From: JBQCEE01 sp051960575
Lineage (GTDB): Bacteria; Actinomycetota; Actinomycetes; Mycobacteriales; Jatrophihabitantaceae
DNA: 6,636 nucleotides
Reading direction: 5' to 3'
Assembly: GCF_051960575.1 (NCBI RefSeq)
Contig: NZ_JBQCEE010000351.1
Span: forward strand, 1-6,636
The position numbers were made by a program, and so were the translations under genes. The notes below the pieces were generated by a model. It worked only from the letters and a program-made list of their open reading frames with translations. It had not been told where the DNA came from and did no database searches. The stretch's first letter is position 1; every line of letters starts with the position of its first letter. This document shows, one piece after another, positions 1 through 6,521 of the stretch.

Positions 1-2220
1 GCAAATCGATCGGCTGCGCACGACGCGCGGCGGCAACAGCGAGAAGATCAGCTCGAACCTGCCGCCGACCGCGACGCTCCGCGCCTCCGGCGTCAGCCAC
101 GCGGCGACCTGCCGCGGGCTGCGGGCCGGCGACCACGCGAGGCCGAGGTCGACCGCCGTGTCGGCGAGTTCCGCCCACAGCGGCCCGGGGTCGCGGTCGC
201 GGGCGGCGTCGGCCCGGCGCCGCCGGCGCCGCGCCTCACGCAGCGCGGCCGGCAGCAGCACCACGACGGCGACGGCCAGGATGACGAGCGGGACGACCCA
301 GACCGCCGTGCCGACCGACGACGACGGCCCGCTCGAGGTGGTCGTCGTGCTCGGCGCGCTGACGCTCGTGCTCACCGACCCGGGACGTCGCGGCCCGGTC
401 GTCGTATTCGGTGCGGTCGGTTCGTTCGGCCCGAGGCTCGGCGTGGGGTGCCGGGCGTAGGGCGGGTCGGCCGCCGCGCCGCCCGCGATGCCGTCGAGCG
501 GTGTCGGGTCGAAGGGCACCCAGCCGACGCCGTTGAACCACGCCTCGACCCACGAGTGGGCCTCGTCGGTGGTGACGGTGAAGTTGCCGTTCCGATCGGG
601 CGCGCGGTGCGTGTAGCCGAGCACCACCCGGCTGGGGATGTCGGCCACGCGCAGCATCACCGCCATGGCGGCGGCGTACTGCTGGCAGAAGCCGGCGCGG
701 TTGTGCAGGAAGTCGACCAGGTCGCTGCCCGAGTCGCCCGGCTTGGTGCTGAGGCTGTACTGGAAGTTGTTCACCGGGTTGGTGAAGAAGTCGTAGATCG
801 CACGGGCGGCCGCGAACTCGGTCGGCTGGTTCGCCGTGAGCCGACCCACGAGCGACCGCACGGTCGCCGGCAGGTTGTCCGGCAACTGGGTCAGCGACTC
901 GAGCGCGGGGTCGTAGCCCCGGGCGGCGTTCAGCTCGTCGAGCGTGGGCACCGGCTGCGTCCACTGCTCGGTGATCGTCTGGCCGCTGTCGACGTTGTCG
1001 CCGACCAGCAGCAGTTCGTCCCGGCTCCAGCGGGTGTCGCGGCCGACGCCCGAGACGAGCGACGGCCGGTCGAAGACGGGTGGATTGCCGCGCAGGCCGG
1101 TCACGCTGATGGTGGCGCGGTAGGTGTGTCCGCCGGGCGGCAGGTCGGACGGGCTGCCGTCGAACGCCGTCTGCTCGATCGGCTCCTCGTCACCGCTCGG
1201 CCCGCGCTGCCAGCCGCCGCCGGTGTAGTCGGTCAGCACGTTCACCCGCGCGTAGAACGGCGTGCCGCTGCCCTGTTCGAGGTGCACCGTGAACAGCTTC
1301 TGCGGCTTCGACAGGTGCAGTTCGCCCGCCAGCGCCGCGAGCGGGCTGATCCTGCCGTTGCCACCGCCGACACCGAGCCCGCCGCCGGCCCCACCCGAGC
1401 TGCGGAAGAGGTCGCGCAGCGCGTTGCCGCTGCGTGCGGGCACGGCGAGCGGCAGCAGGAGGGCGACGAGCAGCGCCACGAGGCCGAGCCGGACGGCGGA
1501 GATCCCGAGGCGACCGCGGTGACGACCACCGCCCGGCCGCGGGATGCGCCGGCCCCAGTCGGCCAGGGTGTCGCGAGCGTCCAGGGCGAGCAGCATGAGG
1601 AAGCCGACGGCCGCGAACAGGAACAGCGGCCACGACACCGGGTGCTTGGGCACCGCGCCGGCGAGGGTGAAGGTGACCAGCAGCGGCACCCCACCGAGCG
1701 CACCGTGGCGCCCGACCACGGCGATCAGGTCGACCAGCGCCGCCAGCAGGCCGAGCATCGCGCACAGCACCAGACGCACGGCCCGGGTGCTCTGGATGGG
1801 TGCGACCTCGTTGTTGCTGGTGCGGTGCAGGTCGGCGAGCAGCCCGGTGACGTCGTGCCACGTGTCACTCGTGGGGATGCACTGGCCGATCGCGTGCTGC
1901 GGCACGAACAGCACCGTCAGCCACGGCACGAGCAGCACGAGGCCGGGCCAGATGTGCCACGGCGCCGCCTCACGCCGCAGTCGCAGCAGCAGCGCCGGGC
2001 CGATGACGACGACCAACGTCGCCCACACCTCGACGAGCCAGCCGAGATCGCGGAACAGCGCCTTCAGCGACACCGCGCCGAGCGCACAGGCGACCACGGC
2101 GAGCAAGGTGGGTGGGGCGGCGCTGCGGGCCGCGTGCGGTGCCGCGGGGGCCGGTCGCCGCGGCGGTGGCGCGCCGCCGCCCGGGGGTGCCGGGGCGGGG
2201 CGGGGGAGGGTCGCGGTCAC
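1..2220 (-). CDS. TgpA-like membrane transglutaminase (DUF3488 / transglutaminase core / DUF4129), 3' end missing
   Basis: Reading from a GTG at 2220 the frame stays open for 740 codons to the window edge, so the C-terminus is missing. Residues 1-37 are a Pro/Ala-rich, probably cytosolic tail. Hydrophobic segments follow at about 38-55, 60-80, 92-107, 147-169, 178-213 and 243-260 (DUF3488-type membrane domain), then a Gly-rich stretch (276-288). The extracytoplasmic transglutaminase core has its nucleophile in GFCQQYAAAM (C512), the histidine in AHSWVEAW (H555) and the aspartate in FDPTP (D571). C-H and H-D spacings of 43 and 16 are close to those I recall for Pseudomonas TgpA. A Ser/Thr/Pro linker (about 600-637) leads to a last membrane segment (638-657), an Arg-rich stop-transfer and a DUF4129-like tail (LWAELADTAVDLGLAWSP, from 681). 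The GTG overlaps the DUF58 stop as GTGA, implying translational coupling. Family members are thought to act on envelope proteins or peptides; the substrate here is unknown. Only some tens of residues are probably missing. Confidence 0.93.
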   Translation of the reverse strand, partial: MTATLPRPAPAPPGGGAPPPRRPAPAAPHAARSAAPPTLLAVVACALGAVSLKALFRDLGWLVEVWATLVVVIGPALLLRLRREAAPWHIWPGLVLLVPWLTVLFVPQHAIGQCIPTSDTWHDVTGLLADLHRTSNNEVAPIQSTRAVRLVLCAMLGLLAALVDLIAVVGRHGALGGVPLLVTFTLAGAVPKHPVSWPLFLFAAVGFLMLLALDARDTLADWGRRIPRPGGGRHRGRLGISAVRLGLVALLVALLLPLAVPARSGNALRDLFRSSGGAGGGLGVGGGNGRISPLAALAGELHLSKPQKLFTVHLEQGSGTPFYARVNVLTDYTGGGWQRGPSGDEEPIEQTAFDGSPSDLPPGGHTYRATISVTGLRGNPPVFDRPSLVSGVGRDTRWSRDELLLVGDNVDSGQTITEQWTQPVPTLDELNAARGYDPALESLTQLPDNLPATVRSLVGRLTANQPTEFAAARAIYDFFTNPVNNFQYSLSTKPGDSGSDLVDFLHNRAGFCQQYAAAMAVMLRVADIPSRVVLGYTHRAPDRNGNFTVTTDEAHSWVEAWFNGVGWVPFDPTPLDGIAGGAAADPPYARHPTPSLGPNEPTAPNTTTGPRRPGSVSTSVSAPSTTTTSSGPSSSVGTAVWVVPLVILAVAVVVLLPAALREARRRRRRADAARDRDPGPLWAELADTAVDLGLAWSPARSPRQVAAWLTPEARSVAVGGRFELIFSLLPPRVVRSRSIC

Positions 2221-3497
2221 GTCATCACCAGGCTCGGGGCGGCGAGGGTGCGCCACACCGTCGGCAGCCGGTCGCCGCGTCGCGCGACGGCCACCCGCCA
2301 CCCGGCCTCGCGCAGCTCCGCCGCCGCGGCGGCGGCGGACGAGGGCTCGCCCTCGACCGGGACGGCGTCCGGGTCCCAGCTGTCGACGTCGAGCAGCACC
2401 GCGAGCGCGGCGGCCGAGGCGCCGCGCGGGTGCGCGTCGGCCAGCGCCTGCAGGCTGCGCGGGTCGATCTCGCCGAGCACGGCGACCACGATCGAGTCGC
2501 GCAGCGCCGTGCGCACCGGCACGGCCAGGCCGGCGAGCGATGCCTGCGGCGACGGCGCGAGGGTGGCCAGGGTGTCGATGAACCGCACGGTCGAGCTGAA
2601 CCGCTGCCGCTCGGCCTCGACCGGGTCGACGAACAGGCCGACGTCGCGCCCGGCCTGCAGCAGCGCGGTGCCGATGCTCGCGACCGCGCTCACCGCCCAC
2701 TCGAGGCTGTCGGTGTCGCGGTGGTCGACGCCGTCGACGGCGGGCAGGCGCAGGTGCGCCTCGGCCCGCGCGTCCAGCACCAGCGTGGCCTGGCCCTGCC
2801 ACGGACGTTCCTCCTGCCGCACCATGAGCGCGCCGGTGCGTGCCGACGACCGCCAGTGGATCTTGCGCAGGTCGTCGCCGGTGCGGTACTCGCGGGTCGA
2901 CGCGTCGTCGGCGCCGTGCACGCCGATCGAGTGGCTGCCCGCGTTCTCGCCGATGTCGTGCGAGCGCGGCGGCTCGACACCGCCGAGCGTCTCGACCACG
3001 GGCGCGATGACGAAGTCGGACGCGGTGGTGAACGACCGGGTCACGTCGACCATGCGGAACGGGTCGGTCAGCCGCACGCGGAGCGGCCCCACGCGGTACC
3101 GGCCGCGACCGAGACCCGGCACGCGGTACGAGACCGTGCGCGACTCGTGGCTGCGCAACGGGTCGAGCACGAACCGTGCCTGGCCCTGCACCTCCGAGGG
3201 GAGGCGGTCCTCGAGCATGAGCGAGCCGGTCGGCAGCGCCGAGCGGTTGGTGACGGTGAGGTGCACGGTGACCGGCTGCCCGGCGACCCCGCGCACCGGC
3301 TCGACCGAGCGCCGGTTGCCGATGCGCAGCTGCGACCCGCGCACCACCGCCGCGGCGATGAGCGGCACCACCACGGCGAGCACGCCGACGCGCAGCAGGT
3401 CGCGCTCGCCGAGCACGATGCCGCAGGCGAGCGCGGTGGCGCCGGCCGCGAGCAGGCAGGTGGCGCGGGTGGTGAAGCCGACCGAACGTCGGCTCAC
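2217..3497 (-). CDS. DUF58 domain membrane-anchored protein, partner of MoxR
   Basis: This is a 426-residue protein. Two hydrophobic segments near the N-terminus (about 12-29 and 35-53) anchor it in the membrane. The stretch 55-160 has the beta-rich pattern usual ahead of DUF58 (TVHLTVTNRS at 77-86, PGLGRGRYRVGPL at 127-139, TDPF at 144-147). The DUF58 signature is clear at 202-220 (REYRTGDDLRKIHWRSSAR), followed by LMVRQEE. A vWA-like strand follows (ATLVLDAR, 237-244), but no complete DxSxS metal site is visible. The GTG at 3497 is the first usable start: an in-frame TGA lies 11 codons upstream, and the ribosome site (GGGGTG) is weak. It begins 46 bp after moxR ends, and its last codons overlap the transglutaminase start by 4 bp. 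DUF58 proteins are regularly encoded with MoxR ATPases and transglutaminases and are presumed to link or assemble with them. The biochemical role is not established. Confidence 0.92.
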   Translation of the reverse strand: MSRRSVGFTTRATCLLAAGATALACGIVLGERDLLRVGVLAVVVPLIAAAVVRGSQLRIGNRRSVEPVRGVAGQPVTVHLTVTNRSALPTGSLMLEDRLPSEVQGQARFVLDPLRSHESRTVSYRVPGLGRGRYRVGPLRVRLTDPFRMVDVTRSFTTASDFVIAPVVETLGGVEPPRSHDIGENAGSHSIGVHGADDASTREYRTGDDLRKIHWRSSARTGALMVRQEERPWQGQATLVLDARAEAHLRLPAVDGVDHRDTDSLEWAVSAVASIGTALLQAGRDVGLFVDPVEAERQRFSSTVRFIDTLATLAPSPQASLAGLAVPVRTALRDSIVVAVLGEIDPRSLQALADAHPRGASAAALAVLLDVDSWDPDAVPVEGEPSSAAAAAAELREAGWRVAVARRGDRLPTVWRTLAAPSLVMT

Positions 3498-3543
3498 GGC
3501 AGCACCCCGGTCATCGCAGCGGCTCGGTCACGACGGCGGGGCG

Positions 3544-4593
3544 TCAGCGCGACCAGACCGGTGCCGCCTGGGCGGCCGGGGACGGTGTGGGGCCGCCGGC
3601 CTGACCGTCCTGCGGGATCGGCGTGCTGCGGGCGATGCGGTGCAGCACGTCCGCGGCCGTGCGGCCGGCGACGTGCGCCTCGGCCGTGATGATCAGGCGG
3701 TGGGCCAGCACCGGCACGAGCAGCTGCTGCGGGTCGTCGGGCAGCACGTAGTCGCGTCCGTCGAGCGCGGCCCAGGCCTTCGCGGCCCGGATGAGCTGCA
3801 GCGTCGCGCGCGGTGAGGCGCCGAGCCGCACCTCGGGCGCCCGCCGCGTCGCCTCGGCGAGGTCGACGGCGTAGGCCTTCACCGCGTCCGACACGTGCAC
3901 CGTGCGCACCGCCGCGATGAGTGCGCGCACCTGAGTTGCGTCCGAGACGGGCTGCAGGGTGTCGAGCGGGTCGACGGCCGCGTGCTCGGCGAGCATCGCG
4001 ATCTCGGCGTTGCGGTCGGGGTAGCCCATCGAGATGCGGGCGGTGAAGCGGTCGCGCTGCGCCTCGGGGAGGGGGTAGGTGCCCTCCATGTCGATGGGGT
4101 TCTGCGTCGCCAGCACCAGGAACGGCGACTCGAGCCGGTAGGTCTCGCCGTCGACGGTGACCTGCCGCTCCTCCATGCACTCGAGCAGCGCCGACTGGGT
4201 CTTGGGCGACGCCCGGTTGATCTCGTCGCCCACGACGAGGTTGGCGAACACCGGGCCGGGCTTGAACTCGAAGTCGCGCTCGTCGCTGTTGTAGACGCTC
4301 ACACCGGTGAGGTCGCTCGGCAGCAGGTCGGGGGTGAACTGCACCCGCCGCACCGAGCAGTCGATCGAGCGGGCGAGGGCCTTCGCGAACTTGGTCTTGC
4401 CGACGCCGGGGACGTCCTCGATGAGTAGGTGGCCCTCGGCGAGCAGGACCGCCAGACCCAGCCGGACGACGTCCGCCTTGCCCTCGATGACCTGCTCGAT
4501 GTTCGCCGCGATGCGCCCGACGACCGCGCGCACGTCGGCCAACGGCATCGCACCCCGGTCGAGCGGCGTCGCCACCGGATGGAGTTCTGTCAC
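3544..4593 (-). CDS. MoxR family AAA+ ATPase
   Basis: This 349-residue cytosolic AAA+ ATPase is close to the usual MoxR length. Visible motifs are Walker A (EDVPGVGKTK, 59-68, with K66 and T67), Walker B (LVVGDEINRA, 119-128, with D123 and E124), sensor 1 (ATQNP, 162-166), the EAQRDRF segment with the probable arginine finger (177-183) and sensor 2 (GASPRA, 258-263). The MEGTYPLPEAQ stretch is typical of the MoxR clade. The Pro/Ala/Gln-rich tail after about 321 is not part of the fold. The GTG at 4593 is preferred because AAGGA lies 8 nt upstream. An ATG at 4548 (MPLADV) is the alternative and would remove 15 residues, but it has only a weak ribosome site. It is the first gene of the leftward operon with DUF58 and the transglutaminase, divergent from mraZ. 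MoxR proteins use ATP to mature or activate partners encoded beside them; the partner here is inferred from position. The symbol moxR would name only the family. Confidence 0.95.
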   Translation of the reverse strand: MTELHPVATPLDRGAMPLADVRAVVGRIAANIEQVIEGKADVVRLGLAVLLAEGHLLIEDVPGVGKTKFAKALARSIDCSVRRVQFTPDLLPSDLTGVSVYNSDERDFEFKPGPVFANLVVGDEINRASPKTQSALLECMEERQVTVDGETYRLESPFLVLATQNPIDMEGTYPLPEAQRDRFTARISMGYPDRNAEIAMLAEHAAVDPLDTLQPVSDATQVRALIAAVRTVHVSDAVKAYAVDLAEATRRAPEVRLGASPRATLQLIRAAKAWAALDGRDYVLPDDPQQLLVPVLAHRLIITAEAHVAGRTAADVLHRIARSTPIPQDGQAGGPTPSPAAQAAPVWSR

Positions 4594-4601
4594 GCACGCC
4601 G

Positions 4602-4606
4602 TCCTT
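4602..4606 (-). promoter_or_regulatory. Ribosome binding site of the MoxR ATPase gene
   Basis: On the - strand AAGGA is followed by 8 nt and then the GTG at 4593. This spacing decides for the GTG start over the in-frame ATG at 4548. Confidence 0.65.
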
Positions 4607-4653
4607 GTCGCTGCTGAGCGCCGGGGAGCGCTGGGAGGTCGATCAACCCCTCT

Positions 4654-4681
4654 GACGAGTATGCCGAGGCTGCAGGTTTCC
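4654..4681 (-). promoter_or_regulatory. Weak candidate promoter for the moxR-DUF58-transglutaminase operon
   Basis: On the - strand a GGAAAC (4681-4676) is followed after 18 nt by CGTC (4657-4654), which resembles ECF-type (extracytoplasmic stress) sigma promoters. The same stretch holds CATACT (4663-4658), a 4/6 match to a housekeeping -10, with no good -35. Either would start transcription about 50-65 nt before the GTG. Such short motifs arise by chance, so this is tentative. Confidence 0.22.
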
Positions 4682-4749
4682 GGCACGAGTCTCGGACGAT
4701 CCCGGACCGCGATCTGTTGCGTGCAGAGGCGACACACAGCAGAACGGGA

Positions 4750-4779
4750 CTGCCGGAGGGGGGAGATGTGGGTTAGAGT
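4750..4779 (+). promoter_or_regulatory. Candidate mraZ promoter overlapping the GTGGG repeats
   Basis: TAGAGT (4774-4779) is a possible -10 (TAnnnT). It is preceded after 18 nt by CTGCCG (4750-4755), a poor -35 with 3/6 matches. The -10 lies between the first and second GTGGG units, so a protein bound to the repeats would compete with RNA polymerase, as expected for MraZ autoregulation. The prediction rests mostly on position. Confidence 0.3.
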
Positions 4780-4792
4780 GGGGGACAGTGGG
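4768..4792 (+). promoter_or_regulatory. Candidate MraZ operator: three GTGGG direct repeats at 10-bp period
   Basis: Identical GTGGG units lie at 4768-4772, 4778-4782 and 4788-4792, each separated by 5 nt, so that all face one side of the helix. A degenerate unit, GGGGG (4/5), sits one period upstream at 4758-4762. From the family, MraZ binds several direct repeats with a TGGG-type core and about 10-bp spacing upstream of its own gene and represses or modulates the dcw operon. The last unit ends 51 nt before the mraZ start codon. The array is seen directly; binding by the MraZ encoded here is inferred. Confidence 0.8.
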
Positions 4793-4829
4793 GAGGCGGG
4801 GAGCGAGTTGGCCCGCTGAGCCCCGGATC

Positions 4830-4835
4830 GGGAGG
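4830..4835 (+). promoter_or_regulatory. Ribosome binding site of mraZ
   Basis: GGGAGG lies 8 nt before the ATG at 4844. This strong site fixes the start at the ATG and not at the in-frame GTG at 4835, which lies inside the site itself. Confidence 0.85.
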
Positions 4836-4843
4836 TGACGCCG

Positions 4844-5275
4844 ATGTTCCTCGGCACCCACACCCCCCGTCTGGACGACAAGGGGCGGCTCGCACTGCCG
4901 GCCCGCTTCCGACCGGAGCTGGAGGGCGGCCTGGTGATCTGCAAGGGCCAGGACCGCTGCCTCTACGTCTTCTCGGTCACCGAGTTCGACCGGTTCACCG
5001 AGGCGTTGCGCCAGGCCCCGATCACCGACGTCAAGGTGCGCAACTACGGTCGGCACCTGTTCGCCGGCGCGTCCCACGAGGCACCCGACAGCCAGGGACG
5101 CATCACCATCCCTCCCCACCTGCGCGACTACGCCGGCCTGAGCAAGGACTGCGCGGTCATCGGCGCCAACACCCGGCTCGAGGTCTGGGACGCCGAGGCG
5201 TGGCAGCAGTACCTCAGCAGCACCGAGCAGGACTACGCCGACGTCGCCGAGGAGGTGCTGCCCGGCCTGTTCTGA
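4844..5275 (+). CDS. mraZ: Transcriptional regulator MraZ
   Basis: This 143-residue protein matches the usual MraZ length. It contains two tandem SpoVT/AbrB-type MraZ domains, each with the DxxxR signature: DDKGR at 11-15 (followed by LALPARFR) and DSQGR at 82-86 (followed by ITIPPHLR). MraZ forms a ring-shaped oligomer that binds direct repeats at the head of the dcw cluster and controls that cluster, including its own gene. The start MFLGTHTPRL is the conserved family N-terminus and follows a strong GGGAGG. Three GTGGG repeats lie upstream as the expected operator. It is the first gene of the + strand cluster and is separated from rsmH by 211 bp that carry RNA hairpins. The gene appears complete. 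Confidence 0.97.
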   Translation: MFLGTHTPRLDDKGRLALPARFRPELEGGLVICKGQDRCLYVFSVTEFDRFTEALRQAPITDVKVRNYGRHLFAGASHEAPDSQGRITIPPHLRDYAGLSKDCAVIGANTRLEVWDAEAWQQYLSSTEQDYADVAEEVLPGLF

Positions 5276-5368
5276 CGGCGCGACCGCACCACCCCGCACG
5301 CACCACCGCCCCCCCCCGCCGCGCGTCGTCCCGATCGGCCCCCTCCCGTCCACCACCCCCGGACGCCA

Positions 5369-5394
5369 CCTGGCGCACCTTCCCCGGTGCCAGG
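5369..5394 (+). ncRNA. Candidate mraW RNA motif (hairpin with CUUCCCC loop) in the rsmH leader
   Basis: CCTGGC (5369-5374) pairs with GCCAGG (5389-5394), and ACC (5377-5379) pairs with GGT (5386-5388), leaving a 2-nt bulge (GC, 5375-5376). The apical part reads CUUCCCC (5379-5385). As I recall, the mraW RNA motif is a conserved actinobacterial hairpin found upstream of mraW (rsmH) and marked by a CUUCCCC terminal loop; position, shape and loop all agree. It starts 118 nt before the rsmH start codon. Its function is not known to me; a cis-acting role on the dcw transcript, or processing into a small RNA, would fit. A covariance search was not possible here. Confidence 0.72.
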
Positions 5395-5412
5395 CGACCT
5401 CCGTCGGGTGGG

Positions 5413-5432
5413 GGACGGGCGGGGACCCGTCC
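5413..5432 (+). other. Perfect 7-bp inverted repeat (RNA hairpin) before rsmH
   Basis: GGACGGG (5413-5419) and CCCGTCC (5426-5432) are perfectly complementary around the loop CGGGGA. The hairpin begins 18 nt after the mraW-motif hairpin and ends 54 nt before the rsmH ATG. No T-tract follows, so it is not a classical intrinsic terminator. It may be part of the rsmH leader structure, a transcript-stability element, or a chance product of the high GC content. Confidence 0.45.
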
Positions 5433-5486
5433 GGACGACACCGGCCCTGCGACTCCCCGCCCGCCGCACCACCGCCGAAGGACGTC

Positions 5487-6521
5487 ATGACCGCTCCGGA
5501 CGACCCGCGCGCCGTCTCCCCGGACCCATCCCCACTCGTCCCCCCACCGGTCCCCACCGTCACGCACGTCCCCGTCCTGCTCGAGCGGGTGCTGGCCCTG
5601 CTCGCCCCCGCCTTGAGCGACCGGCCGGCGGTCGCCGTCGACGCGACGCTCGGGCTGGGCGGCCACGCCGAGGCCCTGCTCACCGCGCACCCGCAGCTGA
5701 CCCTCGTCGGGCTCGACCGCGATCCGGCGGCCCTCGACCGCAGCCGCGCCCGCCTGGCCCGCTTCGCCACCCGCGTGCACCTGGTGCACGCCGTCTACGA
5801 CCGCATGCCCGAGGTGCTCGCCGAGCTCGACCTGCCGGCCGTCGACGGCGTGCTGTTCGACCTCGGCGTCTCGTCCATGCAGCTCGACCTCGCCGATCGG
5901 GGCTTCGCCTACGCGCAGGACGCGCCGCTCGACATGCGGATGGACCAGAGCACGGGCGCCACGGCCGCGGACGTCGTGAACGGCTACGCCGTGCCCGACC
6001 TGGCCCGGGTGCTGCGCGAGTACGGCGAGGAGCGCTTCGCGCTGCGGATCGCGCAGGCCATCGACCGCCGCCGCCGCACGAGCCCGCTGACCTCGACCGC
6101 CGAACTGGCCGAGCTGGTGCGCGACGCGATCCCGGCCGCGACGCGACGCCACGGCGGCCACCCGGCCAAGCGTACCTTCCAGGCGCTGCGCATCGAGGTG
6201 AACCGCGAGCTGGACGCGCTGCGCACCGCCGTGCCCGCCGCCCTCGACGCGCTCCGCGTCGGCGGCCGCATCGCCGTCCTCTCCTACCAGTCGCTCGAGG
6301 ACCGCATCGTCAAGCAGGCCTTCGCCCGGCTCGCGACCGACCGCACCCCGGTCGACCTGCCCGTGTCCCTGGCCGACCGCGGCCCCGAGTTGCGGCTGCT
6401 GACCCGCGGCAGCGAACCCGCCACCGACGACGAGATCGCCGCCAACCCGCGCGCCGCCTCGGTGCGGCTGCGCGCCGCCGAACGCATCGCCCCCGCCCGT
6501 GACCTGAAGGAGAGCGCATGA
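5487..6521 (+). CDS. rsmH: 16S rRNA (cytosine(1402)-N(4))-methyltransferase RsmH
   Basis: This 344-residue protein is the SAM-dependent enzyme (formerly MraW) that N4-methylates C1402 in the ribosomal P site. The family core starts at HVPVLLERVL (27-36). The SAM-binding motif is VDATLGLGGHAEALL (51-65), followed by GLDRDPAAL (75-83), the conserved FDLGVSSMQLD (124-134) with RGFAY and PLDMRMD (147-153), HPAKRTFQALRIEVNREL (225-242) and GGRIAVLSYQSLEDRIVK (259-276). The first 26 residues are a Pro-rich extension (MTAPDDPRAVSPDPSPL...) outside the catalytic fold. No internal ATG or GTG offers a better start near HVPVLL, and the ATG at 5487 has GAAGGA just upstream (short 4-nt spacing). The stop overlaps the next start as ATGA, so translation is probably coupled to the probable ftsL. 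All expected motifs are intact. Confidence 0.97.
   Translation: MTAPDDPRAVSPDPSPLVPPPVPTVTHVPVLLERVLALLAPALSDRPAVAVDATLGLGGHAEALLTAHPQLTLVGLDRDPAALDRSRARLARFATRVHLVHAVYDRMPEVLAELDLPAVDGVLFDLGVSSMQLDLADRGFAYAQDAPLDMRMDQSTGATAADVVNGYAVPDLARVLREYGEERFALRIAQAIDRRRRTSPLTSTAELAELVRDAIPAATRRHGGHPAKRTFQALRIEVNRELDALRTAVPAALDALRVGGRIAVLSYQSLEDRIVKQAFARLATDRTPVDLPVSLADRGPELRLLTRGSEPATDDEIAANPRAASVRLRAAERIAPARDLKESA

Noticed and set aside
448..3816. A 1122-codon open frame on the + strand
   Set aside because: It is antisense to the transglutaminase, DUF58 and moxR genes, which carry clear family motifs. Its translation is Arg/Ala/Gly/Glu-rich with no recognisable domain. Long antisense frames are expected at this GC content.
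4617..4632. AGCGC / GCGCT inverted repeat in the moxR leader
   Set aside because: The stem is only 5 bp, with a 6-nt loop and no conserved features, which is common by chance at this GC content.
4835..4843. The GTG at 4835 as mraZ start
   Set aside because: It lies inside the GGGAGG ribosome site. The ATG at 4844 gives the conserved MFLGTH start.
4594..4944. An N-terminal extension of MoxR to an upstream ATG at 4944
   Set aside because: It would run antisense into mraZ and add 117 residues of non-family sequence. The GTG at 4593 has a good ribosome site and gives a normal family length.
5408..5416. GTGGGGGAC, identical to 9 nt of the second operator unit, as another MraZ box
   Set aside because: It stands alone without neighbours at 10-bp spacing and lies in a G-rich stretch beside a hairpin, so chance is likely.
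4643..5770. A 375-codon open frame on the - strand across mraZ
   Set aside because: It covers mraZ, its operator and the leader of rsmH on the opposite strand. It shows no domain, and the coding signal belongs to mraZ.
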